Source of the DNA: an uncultured Brevundimonas sp.
Lineage (GTDB): Bacteria > Pseudomonadota > Alphaproteobacteria > Caulobacterales > Caulobacteraceae
Direction of reading: 5' to 3'
Assembly (NCBI RefSeq): GCF_937870815.1
Contig: NZ_CALMZS010000142.1
Location: 1-34,463 of the forward strand
DNA length: 34,463 bases
Shown here: positions 10,601 to 17,850 of the stretch, in pieces
How the letters are laid out: the number at the start of each line of letters is the position of its first letter
How positions within the stretch are numbered: position 1 is the first letter of the stretch
The notes under the pieces: model-generated
Told to the model about the DNA's origin: nothing
The model's input: only the letters and a program-made list of their open reading frames with translations
The model's database searches: none
Translations under genes and position numbers: made by a program

Positions 10601-10936
10601 GCTGCCCGCCATGCGACCGACGCCGCCGTCCGCCGCCGCATCCTCGACCTCGCCCCGCCCGGACGGCGCAAACTGACCCGCAGGCTGGAGGCCTGGCATG
10701 ACCTGGACTTCGCCGCCTTCCGGGCCGAGGTGAAATCGGCGTTCAAGACCGAAATCCCCCTCAAGGAGCGCGGCGACTGGGAGGCGTATCTGGCCGAGAA
10801 CGCCGCCGAGGTGCATCGCCTGACCGCCGAGATCGCGGCCGCGGAAGCGCGGATCGACGCCATCGTCTATCGCCTGTTCGACCTGACCCCCGAGGAGATC
10901 GCCCTGCTGGAATCCTCTATCGCGGCGCATCACTAG
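7685..10936 (+). CDS. Single-chain restriction-modification enzyme (type IIG, Eco57I-like)
   Basis: A 1083-residue protein predicted both to cut and to methylate DNA. The N-terminal ~200 residues look like a PD-(D/E)xK nuclease: Asp118 in GSVDVALG and Glu138-x-Lys140 in FELKGP. The N6-adenine methyltransferase core follows, with the SAM site DPACGSGAFL from residue 479 and the catalytic NPPY motif at 599. The region after it (about 780-950) looks like a TaqI/Eco57I target-recognition domain, and the C-terminus is a helical tail. The start at 7685 is preferred over 7643 because AGGGA precedes it. No separate methylase or specificity gene is nearby, which fits a self-contained enzyme. The recognition site cannot be read from sequence. 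Confidence 0.88.
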   Translation: MELFASAGIDLPSSGSGARKSRALSRTLHVPLFNHNVVEEASRGTGVRAFVPTPEQTAAAVDYARKVRDPKFLKGKETAVRHRLIEEVLQTVLGYAPYDPGRPYSLALERPIRGGSVDVALGAFNRPEQDDEIVAPFELKGPDSADLDRIMPGRGRSPVQQAWDYAIDAPGSRWVLVSNCLEIRLYAFGRGRDAYERFDLTRLDDRNEHERLWRILSARSLFGGHTDQLLRDTDSAYKAVTDALYKDYAGLRGRLIDFLRDTGEDGPGLETLKAIEVAQKLLDRILFIAFAQRTDLMQDRLLKKAAEENNDFAPYPQWRNFQGLFRAVDKGRRDRRMDVPAYNGGLFAEDAVADTVVLPDHLAVEMAALGEWDYRREVPVTVLGRLFEQSITDIEALKSGAAPEVSRRKREGVVYTPDSITRFVVEQTIGRSLDERRAALWDEHGMWEATDGEAGPGPEQAGAFWRAYLEALRDFTIVDPACGSGAFLVAAFDEMARRYRDAVKALEALEVEIDFDVFDEIVTKNLYGVDLNPESVEITRLSLWLKTARRDHRLQNLEATIRDGNSLIADAAFSDNPFDWTTAFPEVRARGGFDVVIGNPPYVRMEHLKPIKPYLSEHYVVADDRTDLYAYFFEKGVAILKTGGRLGYISSSTFFKTGSGEKLRSFLGDGVGIEDVVDFGDVQVFEGVTTYPAILTLKKGESGDEGQLRFLGVTDKAPEDLGRDFARRATVMPRARLGKGSWQFENDALAALRARITAGRKTLGEVYGAPLYGIKTGLNEAFVIDRATRDRLVAADARSAELLKPFLRGENIKRWRIESDDLFLINTPKGQVDIEAYPTVRDWLAPFREALEKRATKQEWWELQQAQVAYQDRLGQPKIAWPHFQHERSFVIDRTGTFLNNKCFFIAGEDPVALALLNSQVLWFQLVTAARAKRGGYIEAEAQYVGELAVPDVGEDDAGSLDVHAGAASTAAAARHATDAAVRRRILDLAPPGRRKLTRRLEAWHDLDFAAFRAEVKSAFKTEIPLKERGDWEAYLAENAAEVHRLTAEIAAAEARIDAIVYRLFDLTPEEIALLESSIAAHH

Positions 10937-11060
10937 AGCCTGATCGGTTGAGGAGGAATCGCTTCGCGATTCCGCCGATGCCGTGAATCAGGCTCCAGTC
11001 TAATGCTGGAGCGAAGATCCGGGTTTGGACGCGATCGCGTCCAAACCGATTTCGCTCTAG
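10933..11060. repeat. Composite palindromic element, copy 1 (128 bp)
   Basis: Bounded by CTAGAGC and its inverse GCTCTAG. The left module (10935-11019) is repeated at 20181-20265 with two mismatches in 85 bases; it contains AGCCTGAT/ATCAGGCT arms and an inner GGAATCG-CTTCG-CGATTCC-type hairpin. The right module holds a perfect 24-bp palindrome (11023-11046) inside GAGCGAA/TTCGCTC arms. No reading frame is present. It looks like a non-autonomous mobile or REP-type element just after the restriction-modification stop. Confidence 0.85.
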
Positions 11061-11271
11061 GCGCGCCGCCCCTCCACCCTCCTGCGCCGCGGCGCGGCTT
11101 CGGAGGGTCCCCCTCCCCCGGTGGGGGAGGAGACGGGAGACGGCCGGTGCGGCGGCCGGCCCCCTCCACCACGCTGCGCGTGCCCGCCCAAGGCGATCGC
11201 CGTTCGGTGAATCGACAGGCGGGCCGCGGCGTGGTTGGCTGGGGCGTCGCCGCCGCGAACAGGAGGTCGTC
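11061..11271. other. Gene-free leader before the membrane-protein gene
   Basis: With the preceding element this makes 335 bases without a gene. It holds one hairpin (CCTCCCCC arms, 11112-11130) of the dispersed family and, at its end, an excellent AGGAGG ribosome site 6 bases before the ATG at 11272. No promoter could be assigned. Confidence 0.6.
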
Positions 11272-11802
11272 ATGGTCAGCCTCGCCCATCTGAAGCGCCG
11301 CCTCGGCCAGTACGCCGCCGTCTGGGTGGCGGGGTTCCTGCTGTCGGGGGCCGGGATCCTGGCCGGGCTGTTCTTCGCCGACCTGATGACGGCGGCCGAT
11401 GTGGTGCTGCCGGCGGGGCTGGCGCTGGCGGCCCTGGCCCTGGGGGCGGGGCTGACCGCCAGCCTGGCGTCGCGGGAGACGCCGGCGACCAAGCTGCTGG
11501 TGCTGGCCGGGGCCGGGCTGCTGGCGCTGCCGCTGCTGTGGGCGCCGGTGTCGGCGGCGGTGGCCATCGCCTTCTTCGCCGACCGGTCGATCGAATATTC
11601 GGAAGCCTATGCGGCCTTCCAGATCGGGGTGTCGCGGGTGCTGTTCCCGATCAGCCAGTGGATCGGCGACGGCGACCTGTTCGGCCGGGTGTGGACGGCG
11701 TTCCAGTGGGTGTCGACGGCGGTCGGCTTCGCCTCGGCCGTGGTCAACATCTGGCCGATGCTGAGGCGGCTGCTGGGGCCGGAGCCGGTCGGGGAGGTCT
11801 GA
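11272..11802 (+). CDS. Small integral membrane protein, unknown function
   Basis: A 176-residue protein with about four hydrophobic segments (roughly residues 15-37, 43-63, 70-98 and 138-160). These are separated by short polar stretches, including FFADRSIEYSEAYAAFQ and a DGDLFGRVW loop. The N-terminus is basic, so it is probably cytoplasmic. The start is secured by AGGAGG just upstream. One base separates its stop from the next ATG, so the two genes are probably co-transcribed and translationally coupled. I do not recognise the family. Confidence 0.72.
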   Translation: MVSLAHLKRRLGQYAAVWVAGFLLSGAGILAGLFFADLMTAADVVLPAGLALAALALGAGLTASLASRETPATKLLVLAGAGLLALPLLWAPVSAAVAIAFFADRSIEYSEAYAAFQIGVSRVLFPISQWIGDGDLFGRVWTAFQWVSTAVGFASAVVNIWPMLRRLLGPEPVGEV

Positions 11803-11803
11803 G

Positions 11804-12127
11804 ATGGGCGCCCCCGGGCCGGCGGGCCGACGCTTCGAGAGCTTTGCGGCCTTCTACCCGCACTATATCCACGAACATTCCAACCGGACCTGCCGGCGCA
11901 TCCATGTGGTCGGCTCGGCGCTGGCGCTGGTCGTGCTGGCGACGGCGGCGGCGACGCGGAACCCGTGGTGGCTGCCGGCCATGCCGGTGGTCGGCTACGG
12001 CTTCGCCTGGGCCGGGCATTTCTTCTTCGAGAAGAACCGCCCGGCGACCTTCCGCTACCCGCTGTGGAGCCTGATGGGCGACTGGCGGATGTTTTTCGAG
12101 ACGGTCAGCGGCAGGCGGCGGTTCTGA
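11804..12127 (+). CDS. DUF962 / Mpo1-like membrane protein
   Basis: A 107-residue protein of the DUF962 family, whose yeast member Mpo1 is an iron-dependent enzyme acting in alpha-oxidation of 2-hydroxy fatty acids. Family hallmarks are visible in order: FYPHYIHEHSN with closely spaced His, RRIHVVG, two hydrophobic segments (about 38-50 and 53-68), GHFFFEKNRPATFRYPLWS, and DWRMFF at the end. The conserved His residues are candidate iron ligands. The start lies one base after the preceding stop. The bacterial substrate is unknown. Confidence 0.85.
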   Translation: MGAPGPAGRRFESFAAFYPHYIHEHSNRTCRRIHVVGSALALVVLATAAATRNPWWLPAMPVVGYGFAWAGHFFFEKNRPATFRYPLWSLMGDWRMFFETVSGRRRF

Positions 12128-12143
12128 AGCGGCCGCCGGGCGC

Positions 12144-12752
12144 TCAGTTCGAGCCGACGTTGGTTCCGGCCGAGGCCATCATCGTGGTCTGGCTCGGCCG
12201 GGCGTCCCACGACGGCGGGCAGCCGTCGAAGCGGCCGGCGTCGATCAGGGTCAGGCGGCGCTGGTTGAAGCGCATGGCCGGGCGCATCGAGCCGCGGCCG
12301 TGGCCGGTGTAGAGGTCGATCTTGCGGCCCTTGATGGCGCCGCCGGTGTCGGAGGCGTACCAGTAGCCGTCGTGCAGGGCGCCGTCGGGCAGGCGCAGGC
12401 CGACCGTCTCGGGGATGAACAGCCGGGTGCGGCGCGGGATGTAGCGCGGGTCCGTGGCGATGGTGCGCATCGGGATCGGCCGGCAGCCCAGGGAGTCGTT
12501 GCCCGTCGCTCCGCCTCCGCCGGCATGGTAGAGATTGACGCGGGCGGTCCAGTCGGCGTCCTCGGCCATCAGGGCCTGCTGCTCGGCGGTGAGGGCCATG
12601 CCGCGGTCGGAACCTTCGTCCGCAGGCGCCGTTGACTCCACGCCGAGCCCGGAGGCGACCGCGGCTTCGTAGGTGACGGGTTCGCCCGCCGCGCCCTGCG
12701 CGGGGAAGGCCGTCGCCCAGAAAAGGGCGAGCGCAGCGGCGATGCCGAGCAT
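12144..12752 (-). CDS. Exported 3D-domain protein
   Basis: A 202-residue protein with a signal peptide (hydrophobic residues 1-21). The C-terminal domain matches the 3D (Asp-Asp-Asp) fold shared with the end of lytic transglycosylase MltA: IPRRTRLFIPE, then YWYASDTGGAIKGRKIDLYTG with the conserved Asp residues. MltA-like proteins cleave peptidoglycan, but here the larger MltA catalytic part is missing, so a peptidoglycan-linked role is only inferred. Between the signal and the 3D domain there is an acidic linker and the segment GCRPIPMRTIATDP. It converges with the DUF962 gene, with 16 bases between the stops. Confidence 0.85.
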   Translation of the reverse strand: MLGIAAALALFWATAFPAQGAAGEPVTYEAAVASGLGVESTAPADEGSDRGMALTAEQQALMAEDADWTARVNLYHAGGGGATGNDSLGCRPIPMRTIATDPRYIPRRTRLFIPETVGLRLPDGALHDGYWYASDTGGAIKGRKIDLYTGHGRGSMRPAMRFNQRRLTLIDAGRFDGCPPSWDARPSQTTMMASAGTNVGSN

Positions 12753-13113
12753 CGGTTCGACTCACGAAGGCGCCGGCCCCTGACGCGTCCGGCGGGTCGC
12801 TTGTCGTCGAGAAATGCGGCGAAAACCGGACCTGCCGCCCCGCCTGCGACCCGCTGTCCGGTCATCCCGTGGACAGGTTCGCCCCGTGAGGGTCTTGCCG
12901 ACTCTCGTTTGACCAACGCGATCGAAGCTGTAAGCTGCATTCGCAGATCAAAAACACTTTGCTGGGCCGTGATGCTTACTGTGTTCGGAGATATTCGTTC
13001 GGGCGACTGTTTGAAGGTCAAGTGGTTGCTCGACAGGTCCGGGGGGAGGGCTTCTGTATGGCGGCCCGAACAGCCCTCTCCCGATCGGAGCGGGAATGGG
13101 TTAGGACGCTCCC
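12753..13113. other. Divergent intergenic region of 361 bp
   Basis: Lies between the 3D-domain gene (minus) and the S1/P1-type gene (plus) and should carry both promoters. GANTC sites are present (for example GACTC in 12745-12760 and 12890-12905), the sites of the CcrM cell-cycle methylase in this order. An imperfect inverted repeat (GGGAGGGCT against AGCCCTCTCCC) lies at about 13045-13083. No convincing -35/-10 pair or small gene was found. Confidence 0.5.
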
Positions 13114-14133
13114 ATGAAACGCATCCTCATCGCCGCCGCCGTCCTGTCGCTCGCGGCCATTCCCGCCGCCGTCTCCGCCTGGGGCGCCACCGGCCACCGG
13201 CTGATCGGGGTGGCGGCTGTGCGCGGCCTGCCCGACGACCTGCCGGCCTTCCTGCGCACCCCGGGCGCGGCGGCCGAGGTCGGGGAGCTGGCGCGCGAGC
13301 CGGACCGGACCAAGGGCGGCGGCCAGCCGCACGACCGGGAGCGGGACACGGCGCATTTCATCGACATGGACGAGGCCGGCCGGGTGATGGACCGGAGGGG
13401 GCTGTCGATCGACGCCCTGCCGCGCCTGAAGTCGGAATACGACGCGGCCCTGACCGCCGCCGGGCTGGACGTCGACGACGCCGGCTACCTGCCCTACGCC
13501 ATCATGGACGGCTATCAGCAGCTGGTCCGCGACTTCGCCGCCTGGCGGGTGCTGAACGCCGCCGAGGCGCGCGAGACCGATCCGGGCCGGCGCGCCTGGT
13601 ATCGTGAGGACCGGCGGCGGCGCGAGGCGCTGATCCTGCGCGACATGGGCTATCTGGGCCATTACGTCGGCGACGGCTCGCAGCCGCACCACACCACGAT
13701 CCATTACAACGGCTGGAGCCGCGACGCCCCGAACCCCGAGGGATTCACGACCTCGCGCCAGACGCACGCGACGTTCGAGGGGGCCTTCACGGCGCGGGTG
13801 GCGCGGCTGGACGCGGTCGAGGCGGCCATGGCGGCGCCGGCTCCGGGCGGGTTCGACCTGCGCGCCCGGGTTCCGGCCTATCTGAGGGCGACCCTGGCCG
13901 AGGTGCTGCCCTTCTACCGGCTGGAGAAGGCGGGCGGCTTCGCCGACGGCGACGCGCGCGGACGCGACTTCGCCCTCGCCCGGCTGGCGGCGGGGGCCTC
14001 GGAGCTGCGCGACCTGTTCATCCTGGCGTGGCGGGACTCGGCCGACGACTCGATCGGCTGGCCGGCGGTCAAGGTGGCCGAGGTCGAGGCCGGGACGGCC
14101 GATCCGTGGCTGGCCCTTTACGGCGAGGATTGA
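13114..14133 (+). CDS. Secreted S1/P1-type nuclease / zinc phospholipase C-fold protein
   Basis: A 339-residue exported zinc enzyme of the S1/P1 nuclease-phospholipase C fold, which cleaves single-stranded nucleic acid or phosphoesters with three zinc ions. The signal peptide (residues 1-22) is cut just before Trp23, so the mature N-terminus is WGATGH. The Trp amino group and His28 are metal ligands in this family. Further ligands are visible in DTAHFIDMD, in HYVGDGSQPHHT, and in the THATFEG helix. The substrate cannot be told from sequence. The stop and the following TPR-sulfotransferase are in the same frame with 27 bases between, so they may form an operon. Confidence 0.87.
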   Translation: MKRILIAAAVLSLAAIPAAVSAWGATGHRLIGVAAVRGLPDDLPAFLRTPGAAAEVGELAREPDRTKGGGQPHDRERDTAHFIDMDEAGRVMDRRGLSIDALPRLKSEYDAALTAAGLDVDDAGYLPYAIMDGYQQLVRDFAAWRVLNAAEARETDPGRRAWYREDRRRREALILRDMGYLGHYVGDGSQPHHTTIHYNGWSRDAPNPEGFTTSRQTHATFEGAFTARVARLDAVEAAMAAPAPGGFDLRARVPAYLRATLAEVLPFYRLEKAGGFADGDARGRDFALARLAAGASELRDLFILAWRDSADDSIGWPAVKVAEVEAGTADPWLALYGED

Positions 14134-14160
14134 CCGCTGGAGCCCTCCGTCGGGCAGCTG

Positions 14161-15582
14161 ATGGCGCGGGCCTCGCAACTGCGCGCCGAGGGGCGGGCGG
14201 CCGAGGCGGCGGAGGCCTACCGACGGCTGCTGGCGATCCGGCCGGACCTGCCGGACAGCTGGTATAATCTCGGCCTGATGGAGCGCGCCTGCGGGCGGTT
14301 CGAGGCGGCGCTGGCGGCCTATGGCGAGGCGCTGCGGCGCGGCGTGTCCGGGCCGGAGGAGGCGCGGCTGAACCGCGGCGTGATCTACGCCGACGATCTC
14401 GGCCGGCCGGAGCTGGCGGAGGCGGAGCTGTCCGCGGCGCTGGCCCTCCGGCCCGGCTACCTGCCGGGCCTGCTGAACCTCGGCAATCTGCACGAGGACA
14501 TGGGCCGGCGCGAGGCGGCGCGGGCCGCCTACGAACAGGCCCTGGCCGCCGATCCGGGCAACGCCGTGGCGCTGGCCCGGCTGGCCGGACTGGAGCGCCC
14601 CGGCCGGGCCGACGCCCCGATCATCGGGCGGCTGGAGGCGGCGCTGGCCGCGCCCGGCCGGACCGCGGAGGAACGGGCGGAGCTGGGCTTCGCCCTGGGC
14701 CGGGCCCTCGACCAGGCGGCGGCCTATGAGGCGGCGTGGCGGGCCTATGCGGCGGCCAACGCCGCCAGCCGCGCGGCCGACCCCGCCGGCGCCCGCTATG
14801 ACCGGGCGGCGCAGGCGGCGCTGGTCGACCGGCTGATCGCCGCCTTTCCGGCCGCCGCCGCCGGCGACCCCGGGGCGGAGCCGGGGCCGGTGTTCATCTG
14901 CGGCCTGTTCCGCTCGGGCTCCACCCTGGTCGAGCAGATCCTGGCCCGCCACAGCCGGGTCACCGCCGGCGGCGAGCTGGGCCTGGTCCCGCGGCTGGCG
15001 GCGCGGCTGCGGCCCTATCCCGAAGCGCTGGCCGGGCCGGAGGGGCCGGCGCTCGTCGCCCGGGCCCGGACGCTCTACCGCGAGGGCCTGCGGGCGGCCC
15101 GCCCCGGCGCCGAGGTGGTCACCGACAAGCGGCCCGACAACTTCCTGCACCTCGGCCTGATCAGGGCGATGTTTCCCGGGGCGCGGATCGTCCATACGGT
15201 GCGCCAGCCGCTCGACGTGATCCTGTCCAACTGGTTCCTGCATCTGGACCGGTCCATGCCCCAGGCGCTGGACCTGGAGGACATGGCCCACTGGCACGGG
15301 CAGCACGAGCGGCTGATGCGCCACTGGAAGACGCTCTATCCCGACATCCTCGAGGTCGACTACGACCGGCTGGTGGTCGAGCCGCAGCCGGTCGTCGAGG
15401 CTCTGCTGGCCTATTGCGGGCTGGACTGGGAGGCGGGGGTGCTGGATTTCCACAAGGCGGCCGCGCCGGTGCGCACCGCCAGCGTCTGGCAGGTGCGCGA
15501 ACCGCTGTACCGGCGCTCGTCGGGGCGGTGGCGGAACTATGAGCGCCATCTGGACGGGGTGCGGGCGGCGCTCGAAAAATGA
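14161..15582 (+). CDS. TPR-repeat sulfotransferase family protein
   Basis: A 473-residue protein. The N-terminal ~135 residues are TPR helices (for example DSWYNLGLMERACGRFEAALAAYGEAL and the repeat with LLNLGNLHEDMGRREAARAAYEQAL). A helical linker follows. From about residue 240 comes a sulfotransferase domain: the 5' phosphosulfate loop in ICGLFRSGST, the VTDKRPDNF strand, and the 3' phosphate-binding HTVRQPLDVILSNWF. It probably sulfates a protein or surface glycan using PAPS, guided by the TPR part. The ATG at 14161 has only a weak ribosome site; a CTG start 8 codons earlier is possible. A repeat hairpin begins at the stop. Confidence 0.88.
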   Translation: MARASQLRAEGRAAEAAEAYRRLLAIRPDLPDSWYNLGLMERACGRFEAALAAYGEALRRGVSGPEEARLNRGVIYADDLGRPELAEAELSAALALRPGYLPGLLNLGNLHEDMGRREAARAAYEQALAADPGNAVALARLAGLERPGRADAPIIGRLEAALAAPGRTAEERAELGFALGRALDQAAAYEAAWRAYAAANAASRAADPAGARYDRAAQAALVDRLIAAFPAAAAGDPGAEPGPVFICGLFRSGSTLVEQILARHSRVTAGGELGLVPRLAARLRPYPEALAGPEGPALVARARTLYREGLRAARPGAEVVTDKRPDNFLHLGLIRAMFPGARIVHTVRQPLDVILSNWFLHLDRSMPQALDLEDMAHWHGQHERLMRHWKTLYPDILEVDYDRLVVEPQPVVEALLAYCGLDWEAGVLDFHKAAAPVRTASVWQVREPLYRRSSGRWRNYERHLDGVRAALEK

Positions 15583-15860
15583 CCCTTCTCCCCGGCGGGG
15601 GAAGGGCGGGGGCAGTTCGACACCGCCTCTTGTCATCCCGGCCGAACCCCGGCGAACGCCGGGGGGAGAGCCGGGACGCAGAGACCGATAGTCACATCCT
15701 CCCGGAAGCGGCGCCAGCCGCTATCCGGGAGACAGGAGAGGTCAGGACGCGAGGCCGCCCGTCTCCCGGCTAATCGCTTTCGCGATTTCCGGGAGTTCAG
15801 AGAGGTGGCGCACTCGGTCCCGGATCGCCGCTTCGCGGCGTCCGGCGACTGTATTGGAAG
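15583..15860. other. Structured repeat DNA at the 3' side of the IS110 transposase gene
   Basis: Starts with a hairpin of the dispersed CCCTTC family (15583-15606) and TTGTCATCCC at 15630-15639. It then holds several strong hairpins: about 15647-15663; 15699-15731 (14-bp stem with one bulge, CTCCCGGA/TCCGGGAG ends); a second CTCCCGG/CCGGGAG hairpin at about 15764-15797; and one near 15824-15845. No gene is seen. The structure could be target repeat DNA or the non-coding end of the insertion sequence. Confidence 0.6.
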
Positions 15861-16799
15861 TCAAGCGTGGTTCCAGGGCTGATCGGCTTTGATCATGCTG
15901 TTGGCGGCCACGGCGAGGCGGCGGGCGATGGCGACGAGTGCGACCTTGGCGGGTTTGCCGGCCTCGCGCATGGCCCTGTATTCGCGCTTCAGGCCCCGAT
16001 CCGAGCGAGAGGCGCTGAGGGCGGCCATGTAGAGGGCGGTGCGCACGCAGGACCGGCCGCCGCCGATGTGGGCGCGTCCGGTGCGGGTTCCGCTCTGGTC
16101 GGGATGCGGCGCCAGGCCGGTCAGGCTGGCCACCGAGCGGCGGTCGAGCGTCCCCAGCTCCGGCAGGTCGGCCAGCAGGGTGGTGATCACCGCCGGTCCG
16201 ACGCCGGGGATGGTGCGCAGCAGCTCGGCCCGGCGCCGGTTGGCGGGATCGGCGGCGAGCCTGGTCTCCAGCAGGGCCTCCACCCGGGCGCGCTCGGCCT
16301 CCAGCCCGGCGATGAGGCGCCGGCAACTGGCGGCGATCTCCTCGTCCAGGGCCTGTTTGAGCCGGGTCTTCTCGGCCGCCGCCAGCTCCACCACCTGCCG
16401 TCGGCGGGTGGACAGGGCCCGGATCTCCATGGCTTCGGCGCTGGGCAGGGGGCGGGCGACATCGCTCATGATGAGAGCGAAGCGCGCGATCAGGGCCGCG
16501 TCCAGCCTGTCGGTCTTGGCCCGACGGCCCTCCGCCAGCCGCAAGGCCTTCACCCGGCGGGGATCGACCACCCCGACCTGGAAGCCCGCCAGGGCCAGCG
16601 CCCGCACCAGCGGCGTCCCATAGGTCCCGATGCTCTCCAGCACCACCCGCGCCACACCGGCCCGCTTGAGCCGGGCCGTCACCACCTTCAGGCCCGCCGG
16701 CGCGTTGGGCGCACGGAACGCCCGCCCCGCCGGAGCCACCGCCACATCCAGCCAGTCCCGGCCCACATCCACGCCGGCCGCGCACGCGATCATCGTCAT
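15861..16799 (-). CDS. IS110-family transposase
   Basis: A 312-residue recombinase of the IS110 family, which moves DNA without terminal inverted repeats and, in studied members, uses a bridge RNA made from the element's non-coding end. The RuvC-like DEDD domain is intact: Asp11 in GVDVG, Glu55 in VLESIG, and Asp97/Asp100 in KTDRLD. A helical region follows, then the C-terminal Tnp domain with TIPGVGPAVITTLLADLPELG and a Ser-containing segment near GGGRSCVRTALYMAAL. The start at 16799 (MTMIACAAG) is preferred over 16871 because of GGAGAGGG just before it and because the catalytic domain begins there. It appears intact and potentially active. Confidence 0.92.
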   Translation of the reverse strand: MTMIACAAGVDVGRDWLDVAVAPAGRAFRAPNAPAGLKVVTARLKRAGVARVVLESIGTYGTPLVRALALAGFQVGVVDPRRVKALRLAEGRRAKTDRLDAALIARFALIMSDVARPLPSAEAMEIRALSTRRRQVVELAAAEKTRLKQALDEEIAASCRRLIAGLEAERARVEALLETRLAADPANRRRAELLRTIPGVGPAVITTLLADLPELGTLDRRSVASLTGLAPHPDQSGTRTGRAHIGGGRSCVRTALYMAALSASRSDRGLKREYRAMREAGKPAKVALVAIARRLAVAANSMIKADQPWNHA

Positions 16800-16912
16800 C
16801 GTCCCTCTCCTGTGTACGGGCTCGAACGACAGGACGGCGCCCGGCCCAAGCGACTGTTCGGACCACAACAAAAGGGCGGCCGCACGCTCGCCGGAACGAC
16901 GGTCCAGCGGAC

Positions 16913-16987
16913 CAGGGATGACAACGCGCTACGACCGCCCGCCCTCAGCTTGCCGCATCAGGCCGCGCCAATACACAGGGATGACAA
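16913..16987 (+). repeat. 12-bp direct repeat CAGGGATGACAA
   Basis: CAGGGATGACAA occurs at 16913-16924 and again at 16976-16987, with start points 63 bases apart, on the upstream side of the IS110 transposase. One copy may mark the junction between element and flank. Confidence 0.7.
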
Positions 16988-17027
16988 GGTGGGCCGAAAC
17001 AGCCGCTGGTGGCGAGCCTACCCCCCG

Positions 17028-17052
17028 CCCTTCTCCCGCAAGGGGAGAAGGG
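17028..17052 (+). promoter_or_regulatory. Hairpin that hides the trmJ ribosome site
   Basis: Perfect 10-bp arms (17028-17037 and 17043-17052) with a 5-base loop end two bases before the trmJ ATG. The 3' arm contains the GGAG Shine-Dalgarno sequence, so folding would block ribosome access. It is a copy of the dispersed CCCTTCTCCC hairpin family. Confidence 0.6.
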
Positions 17053-17054
17053 AT

Positions 17055-17846
17055 ATGTCCAGCCGAATGCCCGACCCCACGCCGCCCGTCATCATCCTCG
17101 ACAAGCCGCAGCTGGCCGACAACATCGGCGCGGTGGCGCGGGTGATGGCCAATTTCGGCCTGTCGGAGCTGAGGCTGGTCGCCCCGCGCGACGGCTGGCC
17201 GCAGGAGCGGGCCTGGGCCACGGCCTCGGGCGCCGACTGGGTGCTGGACGGGGTCAGGGTGTTCGGCAGCGTGGCCGGGGCCGTCGCCGACCTGAACACT
17301 GTGTTCTCGACCACGGCCCGGCCGCGCGAGACGCGGATGCCGGTGCGGACGCCGCGCGAGGCGGCGCGGCGGCTGTACGACGACCGCGCCTCGGGGCTGA
17401 CGGTCGGCCTGCTGTTCGGCGGCGAGCGGGCCGGGCTGGAGACCACCGACATCGCCCTGACCCAGGGCATCGTCACCATCCCGATCGACCCCAGGCACCA
17501 TTCGCTGAACCTGGCCCAGGCGGTGGCGATCAACGCCTATGAGTGGCGCACCCTGATCCTCGACGCCCCGCCGCCGCGATTCAGGGAAGGCGATCCGCCG
17601 GCGTCCAACGACCTGCTGGCCGGCATGTACGAACATCTGGAGAAGGAGCTGGACGAGGGCGGCTTCTTCCATCCGCCCGAGAAGAAGCGGTCGATGAGCC
17701 AGAACCTGCGGGTCATGCTGGGCCGGGCCGGGTTCTCGGAGCAGGAGGTGGCGACCTTCCGGGGGGTGATCCACGCCCTGGCCAGGGGGCGGGGCCGGGT
17801 GCTGGCCAGGCTGGCGGCGAAGAAGGCCGAGACCCCCCAGGGTTAG
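17055..17846 (+). CDS. trmJ: tRNA (cytidine/uridine-2'-O-)-methyltransferase, TrmJ family
   Basis: A 263-residue SPOUT methyltransferase predicted to methylate the 2'-OH of position 32 in the tRNA anticodon loop. Conserved parts run in order: DKPQLADNIGAVARVMANFGL (substrate motif 1), FSTTARPRE, LLFGGERAGL (cofactor knot), and IPIDPRHHSLNLAQAVAINAYEW (motif 3 of the knot). The C-terminal helical extension of TrmJ (EHLEKELDEGGFF-x-PPEK, then an RVMLGRAGFSEQEV segment) is present. The start at ATG 17055 fits GGAG seven bases upstream; the open frame reaches further back only through IS110 DNA. A 133-bp inverted-repeat element begins 5 bases after the stop. Confidence 0.93.
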   Translation: MSSRMPDPTPPVIILDKPQLADNIGAVARVMANFGLSELRLVAPRDGWPQERAWATASGADWVLDGVRVFGSVAGAVADLNTVFSTTARPRETRMPVRTPREAARRLYDDRASGLTVGLLFGGERAGLETTDIALTQGIVTIPIDPRHHSLNLAQAVAINAYEWRTLILDAPPPRFREGDPPASNDLLAGMYEHLEKELDEGGFFHPPEKKRSMSQNLRVMLGRAGFSEQEVATFRGVIHALARGRGRVLARLAAKKAETPQG

Positions 17847-17850
17847 CGCC

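Larger units (their letters stand above)
15630..16987 (-). mobile_element. IS110-family insertion sequence (outer limits uncertain)
   Basis: Includes the transposase plus non-coding DNA on both sides. TTGTCATCCC at 15630-15639 is inverted relative to GGGATGACAA at 16915-16924 and 16978-16987. This suggests the element lies in a REP-like palindrome, a common IS110 target. The exact ends cannot be fixed from sequence alone because this family has no terminal inverted repeats. The 5' non-coding part (16800 to about 16920) is the place where a bridge RNA would be encoded in IS110-group members. Confidence 0.6.

Noticed and set aside
13018..15636. 872-residue open frame on the minus strand opposite the nuclease and sulfotransferase genes
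   Set aside because: Antisense shadow of two well-supported genes in GC-rich DNA; low-complexity Arg/Gly/Pro/Leu composition and no domain.
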